From the NCBI GenBank assembly GCA_036346275.1, contig CM070730.1, positions 43,880,918 to 43,944,917 of the forward strand: a DNA stretch of 64,000 nucleotides. Direction: 5' to 3'. Shown piece by piece: positions 57,045 through 64,000 of this stretch. This DNA is from Otatea glauca. Taxonomy: Eukaryota; Streptophyta; Magnoliopsida; Poales; Poaceae. The notes under the pieces were generated by a model, which had not been told where the DNA came from, ran no database searches, and saw only the letters and a list, made by a program, of their open reading frames with translations. Position numbers and translations under genes: made by a program. How positions within the stretch are numbered: the first letter of the stretch is position 1; each line of letters starts with the position of its first letter.

Positions 57045-58199
57045 TTACCCAAGATAACATCCGTGGCATTCGCACTTCATCCGTCGAATGTCGTTGACTC
57101 GCCCTCGTGCAGTTCCTTGGGATGGAGTTGTCGCCGTTGATGCCCCGCGTTCACGATTGGCGCGGAGTTCTTGCCGTGTGTTCCCTGTGTTAAAGCGGAT
57201 CGGGTGACACCTCCTTCTTGGGGCAATTATTGGCAAATGCCCCATTTCATTGCAATGATAGCAACGTCTTCCCACCGCTCGAGAGGTTCCTCCACCTGCG
57301 CTACGATTCGGGCCGAGTCTCGAACATTCGACCCATCGGGCGATTTGCCGGCGGTGGTACCCTATCATTTCCTCCGGGCTGGTACCGATGAGCTGCTGAG
57401 GTGCCGCCCTCTGCCTCTCGCTGCCCCGACGACCTCCTTGTTGTGCCATTCTGCGCTTCTGTTGTCATCCACTCTCGGCGCTTGTCCTCTAATATAAGAG
57501 CTTTGTTAACTAGCTCTTGAAAGTCGTGGAATGTGTGGGTGATCACCCCACTGCAACCCTGCATTCAATCCCTTCATGAAGCGGGATTGTCTGGCCTTAT
57601 CCGTAGCCACGTCCTCCGGTGCGTAGCGTGCCAGTTGGGTGAACTTGTTCGTAATCGCCACCGATCGCCACCGCTCGTGCTTCGAATTCCTCCTTTTGAG
57701 ATCCATGATACCTCGGGTACATGGTATCGCGTAAAGTCGAGGTGAATTCCTCCCATGTGATACTCTGTGGGTCCTCATGAGCCGCGCAGGTTTTCCCACC
57801 ATTCTGCGGCAGTTCCTTCGAGTTGATGAGAGGCATAGAGTACCGTCTCATGTCCTACACACTGGGTAATGTGCAGCTTCCTTTCAATTGTCCTTAGCCA
57901 ATCGTCCGCCTCCAGTGGATTGGCGTTGCCTGAGAAGGTAGGTGGACGGGTTCTCATAAACTCCGACAACCTTGAGTAGGGGTGTGGTCCATGGTTACCC
58001 CAGGTTGAACATTCGCAGCAGCTTGGTTGGATATCCACGCATGGTTTGAACCATTGTGCTCATAAGTTGAGTCAGGCGGTCAAGAAGGCTCCTGTGTTTT
58101 GCATATCGACTGCGGCGGTTGAGGAATCGGCTCCTCATTTCGTTATCCGTCAGTTAGCTCCACTTCCATGGCTCCAACATTTCCACGTGTCCTCACCAT
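57045..58199 (-). pseudogene. gag of element 3, frameshifted
   Basis: The start MVRTRGNVGAMEVE is at 58199. Blocks in several frames: FMRTRPPTFSGNANPLEADDWLRTIERKLHITQC (pieces at 57980-57860), QSITWEEFTSTLRDTMYPRY, NKFTQLARYAPEDVATDKARQSRFMKGLNAGLQ, and a zinc knuckle CYHCNEMGHL (about 57265-57230) whose last Cys is lost by one missing base. Gag would package the RNA. Confidence 0.82.
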
Positions 58200-58479
58200 T
58201 TGTTGCAAGCTTCCAAGGTTAAGAAAAGAAGAAAGCATGAGACGAGTAAAATAACTTATGTGGGGAAACAGTGTAACTTAAATTATTTAGCCACTTTATT
58301 GATATAATATAAAGTCGTATGGTTGCTCACAAGTGCCTAAGGGCAATGCAACGATACTGAGACACTCACAACCAAAACAAGTAAGCAAACATAGGAACCC
58401 ATGACGACTCACACCTAATGGTGACTCAAGAAAAGACGCGACTCAACCTTCGAGTCTCGACACTATACTCTACTAGACT

Positions 58480-59190
58480 CAATCACTCATCGAGCCAACC
58501 CGATCGCGCTCCCGAGCATACACCGTGGGTGCTCTAGCATCGGGCGAATCTGGTCACGTGACCTCATCGCGGTGGTGCAAAGACCCCATCGACTACCATT
58601 GGTCCTGTGGCTGCTCGCCCGCGCTGGTGCCTCTGCGCCTGCTCCTCCGGATCCGATCGTAACTCGGGATCGCTCGTGCTCGGGTCCATACAGAGCCATC
58701 TCCAACTCTGGATCTTCGCATGGAGTGAGCTAAGCCCTCCCGGTGGATCCTTGCCTCCATGACCTCGGCGCGGTCCTCTGGAGCTCCCGGACTGTCTCGC
58801 CCAAGGCGCCCTCTGGCGATGACGTACTCACCAGTGGGTGATAGTGGCGTCCTCCTCCACGAGCTCCATCCTGTCAAAATGGTTGTCCCGACGCGGATGG
58901 TGACGAAAGACGGTGCCTCCAACTCTGCGGAGTAGGTGCGGGCAATCCGCCGACGCTCGTCGCGCCGCCTCTCGGATTCCGCCTCAAAAGAAGACCTCCG
59001 ACCGTAATGTAGATAGGACGGCTCGCCTCGCCCTTTCCCGAGCATACATCGTGATCTTGACATCCCGTGCGACGCCAAGTCCTCGCCTGCATCACCAAGT
59101 CCTCGATATGCTGGTCATCAAAACCTCCGAGCAATCGCATCATACGCCATAACTCTGCGCGTATCCTCCCGGCGCTCTCCATAGGTATGG
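58480..59190 (-). pseudogene. Pre-gag ORF of element 3
   Basis: Counterpart of the pre-gag ORFs in elements 1 and 2. It opens MESAGRIRAELWRMMRLLGGFDDQHIEDL at about 59182, continues as a long arginine-rich stretch (ESERRRDERRRIARTYSAELEAP) and ends acidic (WRSRDPEL-type). The WRmmrllGgF start and YSAELEAP-like middle are shared with element 1 in position and spacing. Function unknown. Confidence 0.5.
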
Positions 59191-59383
59191 ATCATCCTCA
59201 TCCGCCAAAACAAACCTTGTTTAAATTAAATAGAGAATAATAAAAATTCAAAGATAGGTATGAATAAGGAGAAGAGATAAGTCGAGATTTCTTTGACATT
59301 CTTGCTCAAGTTGATTAGGTCTTTAGAAAATAGTTTTCACCCTCCTAGGTACAACCAAACTAGGGTCAAGGCCTACAATCGAC

Positions 59384-59394
59384 TGCTCGATACC
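59384..59394 (-). other. Primer binding site of element 3, one base short
   Basis: The minus strand reads TGGTATCGAGC just after the LTR end, with the same missing A as in element 2. At the LTR end itself, CTCT|CGGGACCC lacks the GT expected from CTCTGTCGGGACCC. Confidence 0.75.
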
Positions 59395-59682
59395 ACCTCT
59401 CGGGACCCGAACCCGCAAATCCGGACCCTCTGTGTATTCTGTGCCAGTCCAGGATCACGCTAGCACACACAGTCATACAGGGTTGCACATCACAGACATT
59501 CACGAAGATATAAGAATAAATAGTGCAAACATGTATATAAACCGAGTTGTACGACCTTATGGTCTCCTTACAGATAGGTCAGCCACACAGGGCTTACATT
59601 ATTCAAAGTAAAGAAATAGCAATGAACATAAAAAAGGTCGTGGAAGCCTTCATCTTGCCACAGCAACCGATCTGGCTTGCCC

Positions 59683-59738
59683 CTAGTTCATCGTGTCCTC
59701 GATGTACTCCTCCTCCCAAACTCGTGTAGTCTCCTCCA
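59683..59738 (-). other. LTR acidic exon B (element 3, 5' LTR)
   Basis: 56 nt after ACATCAG, encoding VEETTRVWEEEYIEDTMN and TAG. The predicted intron between A and B is 1285 bases. Confidence 0.5.
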
Positions 59739-61023
59739 CTGATGTTGGGGTTGAAAGCAAGGTGGGGTGAGTACACAAGGCACTCAACAAGTAATGCACT
59801 GAATGCAGCACTATTACTATATGCAGATCTTGTTCCAAAGGATTGGCTTAAATGGTTCTTTTGCATCAAGCAAAGATTTTTAACCAATATCTTAGTTAGA
59901 TTAAAGCAAAGAGAACATTATACGTAATAATAATTTCAAATGGTTTTTCCATGAGGTTTCCCACACACGACCTTAATAGATTCATTTTTAACACTTGGCA
60001 CACAGCCACCCCTTCCATGTTTTGTTTATGAAAATCTACCCTTGATCAGTAATCCCGAGCAATGCTCAATTCCGTGAGCACGGCTATTCGAATAGTTTTG
60101 ACACTCTGCAGAGGTTGTACACTTTACCCACAAGATACAGCCGCTCACCACACAGGTGATTGTCCGCAACAAAGCTTTTCAGGAACCTCTACCTTAACCA
60201 AAGAACCTCTTCGGTATTGCCTTCACTATCACTTCCCTAACACAGAGCCGAAGTATAGGACCGCCAATCACCGTTGGATGGGCACCAAGCCGTAGCACAG
60301 TGCACTCCCCATACAGATACACCCCCTGTGTCTGTCACCCCGAGGTATTAGAGGAAAGATATCGTAACCCTAGTCAACTAGGTCTGTCCCATATCAGACA
60401 TGTGGTTGTACGGGTGACTCAGATCAAAGGCTTGCAAGGTGAAGTCCTTAACTGACCAAGGCAAGGCTTCCAACACTCAACAGTGGCACACGGCCCAATG
60501 TGGCACACAGACTCACATCACTCATCAACCCATCGCCACACAGCCCACCAGCACACTGACCTCTTGCCACTTGCCCCAGATCTAAAACATTTCCCACCCC
60601 ATTGATTATTGTGCAACACATGCCAAGAATAACTCAACATCAATATGGAACCACACAGTCACCATACTTCCATATCATCATGTGGCATCATCACACCACT
60701 TTCAAAATACATTCAATATTCCATTAGTCAATTTTGTAGCATTTCTATGAAAGATCATTCATGACTCATTGCAAGGCTAAGCATCTACTCACGGCCTAGC
60801 CTCCCGTGTTGGCACAATATTAACATCCAACTAATATAATCAAACTTAGGGTGACAATGATTTAGGCATACAAGTAATAATTCAAGGTGGCATAACAAAA
60901 TGGGTTGATTAACTACATTATCCCAAATTAATTTAAATTCATTTTAAATAATTAGCATGCATAGTTTCAAAGCATAAATTACATTTTAAAATCTGGGATC
61001 AAAATGATCAAAGCATCACTTGC

Positions 61024-61104
61024 CTTCAAAGAGTTGCTGGTCGTGTTCCGAAGCTTGGTCTTGAGCGACGAATTCTTCCTCGAAACTTTCCGACAAATTT
61101 GCGT
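61024..61104 (-). other. LTR acidic exon A (element 3, 5' LTR)
   Basis: 81 nt on the minus strand between GTGAG and the GC donor GAAG|GCAAGT. In phase 1 it encodes SESFEEEFVAQDQ and SEHDQQLFE. Sequence differs strongly from subfamilies A and B, but length, phase, donor and acidic character are kept. Confidence 0.5.
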
Positions 61105-61350
61105 CTCACGCTGCATACAAACAAAAAGATACAATAAATAGCTAATACAGAAGACTAGATGACCTCAAAATTCAAATAAAATTCACCATTAAATAGCTCA
61201 TAATTTTATGAATTTTTAGAAATTTGAATCACCCAAACCGAGTTAAAATGCAAAAGTTATAGTCATTTGAAGTTTGAATAAAATCAAAATACGTAAATTA
61301 AGAAAATACGATTTTTCTGAATTATTTTTATACTGGAAATTCGCATAAAT

Positions 61351-61450
61351 GACGTCAGCATCGCGTCATGATGACGTCAGCACAGAAATTAATTTCGATC
61401 AAAATATTTTTATATATAAAAATATTTATGACGTCATTGCCGACGTCAAC
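61351..61450. promoter_or_regulatory. Cluster of TGACGTCA-type sites in the element 3 LTR
   Basis: Four GACGTC cores within 100 bases (ATGACGTCAGC, GATGACGTCAGC, ATGACGTCATT, CCGACGTCAAC), matching plant bZIP/TGA binding sites. The 3' LTR has the same cluster at 52095-52190 with some cores changed. Confidence 0.5.
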
Positions 61451-63009
61451 ACGACACGCGGCGACCTCTAGTGCCGCCACGCTGTTTGATTCATGGGTCG
61501 GGTCCATGGTTCGCTCGTCCACGGTGGATGGCGAAGATTGTGCTCATGCACCGGTGACGCAAGCCGTGGCGTCGGCGACGATGCGCAGCCAATCCCGACG
61601 CGACACGCGGCAAGATCCGCATCGCCGCTCATCCAACGGCCGGATCTCACCCCGCTGGTTCGGCGACGCCGCACTCCACGCCCCACGCGCCGCACATCCA
61701 ACGGCGCTCAGATCCAACGGCCAAGACCGCGCCGCCATCGCGACGTCTCGGTTCATGCGACGACACGCGGCGCAATCGCGACGAGACGCCCGAAATCGAC
61801 GGCCGGATCCGTGTCCGCCCGATCAAAATGCCCACGCGTCAACTCGTGATTTGGCGAGGGTGCGGTGCCATCTCCGCCGCGACGCTCAAATCTGAACGGC
61901 GCGGATCCTTAGGGCAAAACCAGATCCAATCTCTACCGCTTAGATCTAATCTAACGCCTACTGTACCGAGCGGTTTATCGCTCATAGCGACGTGGCTCAA
62001 TCCTACGCATCCACTAACGATCCAACGGCTATGAAAAAACATATCGCAGAAACTAGATCTAATCCAAGCCGCATACATCAAGATCCAACGCCACGATTCA
62101 ATCTAAACATCTACAGAGATGGAGGCTACGCGACTCACCGTAACCGAACGATGCAAATCGGACGGTCGGCGCGTTCGACGAGGTTGACGGGCGAAGAAGC
62201 GAAGGTTGCCGGAGTGGGGAAGATGACTCGGCGACGGCTGCTGCGGGCTTCTCCGGCGAGAAGAAGTGGTCCACTCGATGCGTCTTGCTTCGTGAACTCG
62301 AACGGGTCGAGCACGCGGAAAGCGACGGACGGCGACGAGAGGAAGCAAAACAACGGCGGCACAAAGACGCAACCACTGGCGAGCTCGCCAGCGCTAGAGA
62401 GGGTCTCGGCATGCGGCGAGGAGTCAAAAGACGCAGCGAAGGAGCTCACGGACGCGCTACTCGGTGCACTTAAAGGGGCCTCGGCGCGCTACAAAGCGGC
62501 GAACGAGCGGAAATGGTCGGCGGCATTAGCTCCGTGATCTCGCGAAGACGACCGACGTGGCGCAATCCCGCGTCCGCGCGGCGACGATCCAAGGCTCACG
62601 CGCGCGGCGACGTGGCACACTCACAGCGATCGATCCGGATCGGACGGCTTGGTCTTGGCGGCGCTAGGGTTTCGCGGTTGGGCCGACGACACGCACAAGA
62701 ATGGGCTCGGCCCATTCATCGCTCATGTGATTTTAAAACATTTCACATTTAAAATAATTCTAGAAATTCAATTAAATCATTTGGAGCTTTTAAAATAGCA
62801 GAAAAATTCCAGAAATTACTTTGAGATGTTTGGAACTCCATTAAAATATTTGCAATAAAACTTTGCAAAAACTTTTCCATTATTTAATTGTTTTCAAGAA
62901 AAGTTCTATTTGAATAAATCCAAATTAACTTAAATAAATTCCCAAAAATTCACAAGAAAAATCAAAAATACTTCAAAATTCAAATTAGAGAAAAAATTAT
63001 GGTGTTACA

Positions 63010-63014
63010 AATTA
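63010..63014. repeat. Target site duplication of element 3, right copy (AATTA)
   Basis: AATTA directly after the LTR, equal to 50147-50151. Confidence 0.88.
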
Positions 63015-63480
63015 CCATTGAAGTAAAGGTACTGATCTTCAATATGCTAAATCAACAAATTTTGTCTCTACATCACATTACTGTGAATTCAGGCTCTATG
63101 GCCAACATACACATGAACATTATCTGGTAAAGTGAATGCTCAAAGACATATCAAATCCTTTATTGCCATTAATACTTTTGATTTTGAATTCTGGGTTAGA
63201 TCGAGCATAACCGAATACCTTCTAATAATGACAAATCTTCTGGCAGACAAGCTCCACGCTAAATGGTACTGAATTGACCATTATAGCACACATATCACTT
63301 TTAAGTGAACCACCATTGGAGACAATATCTTCATTTACTCTTAATGCTTTTATTTCAAACTTCTCATACCAACAAAACATTCATCTCTACTTTATTTCTT
63401 TTGCAAGGAAATCTTTAGATGGAATTCATTACTAATCTCCTCACTTTACAAATGAGTTATGACACTCGCTCAGGGTGAAA
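63015..63480 (-). other. Element 4 internal sequence, no clear domain
   Basis: AT-rich sequence between the gag region and the element 3 insertion point. Short minus-strand frames hint at a degraded protease region, but no active site can be seen. Confidence 0.35.
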
Positions 63481-64000
63481 TCGTTGATCTGAGCTTCCTT
63501 GATTGGCGTCGACACTGAGGTTTTGACTGTGGCAGAGTTGAGATTGGCTTGAACCGGCATGATTGCTTTCTTCTGAGGGCAATTGTTGGCAAAATGTCCA
63601 AGCTTATGGCGGGTATAACAGAGTTTATGGAAATTTTTCTTCCTTGGGCATTCACTTGATCGGGTAGTGTCTTCGCCGCACGCGTCTTTTCTTCAACCGG
63701 TTCTCTAGGCAAACTTCTCTTACGGTGTCACCACTCACTCTTGGCGTTATGTACTTAATCAAGTAACTTCGGAATAACCACGGTTGCGTAAAATAATTGT
63801 CTTCTCTGTGGACATCGGTTAGCATAATGACCTTCCTTCGACAAAGAGTAGCACACACGCTTGCATCGTTGTGCCTTGTTGGGTATAAATGTATGCTCAT
63901 TATCATTCTTCTGGTAATTCAGGGCTGGTTGCTTCAGAGGGCATTCTCTAGACCAATGACCTTGTTCATCACATAAGAAACATGCTGTTGGCGATTGCCA
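63481..64000 (-). pseudogene. gag of element 4 with three zinc knuckles, truncated by window end
   Basis: Read on the minus strand from the window edge: a complete CCHC knuckle CFLCDEQGHWSREC (about 63982-63938), then CYSLSKEGHYANRC (about 63850-63806, second Cys is Leu), then CYTRHKLGHFANNC (about 63620-63578, second Cys is Arg, a one-base change). The last is followed by PQKKAIMPVQANLNSATVKT. Frames differ between knuckles. Plant gypsy gag usually has one or two knuckles; three in a row would be a distinguishing trait. The N-terminal gag lies beyond 64000. Confidence 0.7.

Larger units (their letters stand above)
50152..63009 (-). mobile_element. Element 3: complete Tekay/Del-like chromovirus LTR retrotransposon (minus strand)
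   Basis: A 12.9-kb insertion with LTRs 50152-53756 (3') and 59399-63009 (5'), primer site, purine tract and perfect AATTA duplications. It lies inside element 4. Gene order is as in elements 1 and 2, and the LTRs form a third subfamily (C): they end CCCGACA like A, but the first 2 kb is different and richer in TGACGTCA. The longest open pol frame is in integrase. Confidence 0.92.
59399..63009 (-). repeat. 5' LTR of element 3
   Basis: 3611 bases, starting TGTAACACC at 63009. A TATA-like TTTAAG lies near 62470, a strong donor TACG|GTGAGT near 62138, clustered TGACGTCA motifs at 61351-61450, exon A at 61104-61024 (81 nt) and exon B at 59738-59683 (56 nt). Confidence 0.92.

Overview
The window looks like nuclear, heterochromatic, gene-poor DNA from a flowering plant, most likely a grass or another monocot. 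It is almost entirely LTR retrotransposons nested in one another, plus two pieces of CACTA (En/Spm) DNA transposon. I found no convincing host gene, tRNA, rRNA or CRISPR array. The evidence is plant-type LTR ends with initiator-tRNA-Met primer sites, chromovirus (Tekay/Del-like) and SIRE/Maximus-like polyproteins, a Tat-like LTR end, a CACTA DUF4216 domain and very GC-rich LTR promoter regions.

Layout. 1-357: LTR end of a minus-strand Tat-like gypsy element, with its PPT and 3' internal flank to 988, which carries a small plus-strand ORF. 989 to about 3935: truncated Tekay-like LTR (subfamily A). 4311-4862 (-): CACTA TNP2-type C-terminal domain. 4863-6806: 3' part of a Tekay-like LTR (subfamily B). 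6807-9882 (-): gypsy element that has gag and protease only. 9883-12235 (+): Copia LTR, primer site, leader and start of gag. 12236 to about 14300 (-): related Copia LTR with the end of its RT/RNase H, facing the previous copy. About 14300-15419, 27323-30711 and 42616-43299 (+): one SIRE/Maximus-like Copia element split by two complete Tekay-like elements. These are element 1 (15420-27322, target duplication CACTA) and element 2 (30712-42615, target duplication TGTGT). 43300-44178: 5' end of a CACTA element. 44179-44796: Tekay-like LTR fragment. 44797-49628 (-): a 4.8-kb LTR whose internal region (49629-50151 and 63010-64000, with a three-zinc-knuckle gag) is split by element 3 (50152-63009, minus strand, target duplication AATTA).

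Elements 1-3 share one plan: LTRs of 3.1-3.6 kb, an arginine- and glutamate-rich ORF ahead of gag, gag with a CCHC knuckle, protease, RT, RNase H, integrase and a chromodomain-like tail. None has an intact polyprotein frame. Differences between LTR pairs and many frame breaks fall on CAG/CTG trinucleotides. The same primer-site and protease-active-site CAG is damaged in independent copies, which points to read or consensus error at CHG-methylated cytosines rather than real decay.

The most interesting observation is a possible split gene inside the LTRs. Every sufficiently complete Tekay-like LTR carries an 81-nt (or 78-79-nt) acidic exon ending in a GC-type splice donor (AG|GCAAGT), an intron of about 1.2 kb, and a 56-nt acidic exon ending in a stop codon. 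Both junctions are in phase 1. Lengths, phase and acidic character are kept across three diverged subfamilies.
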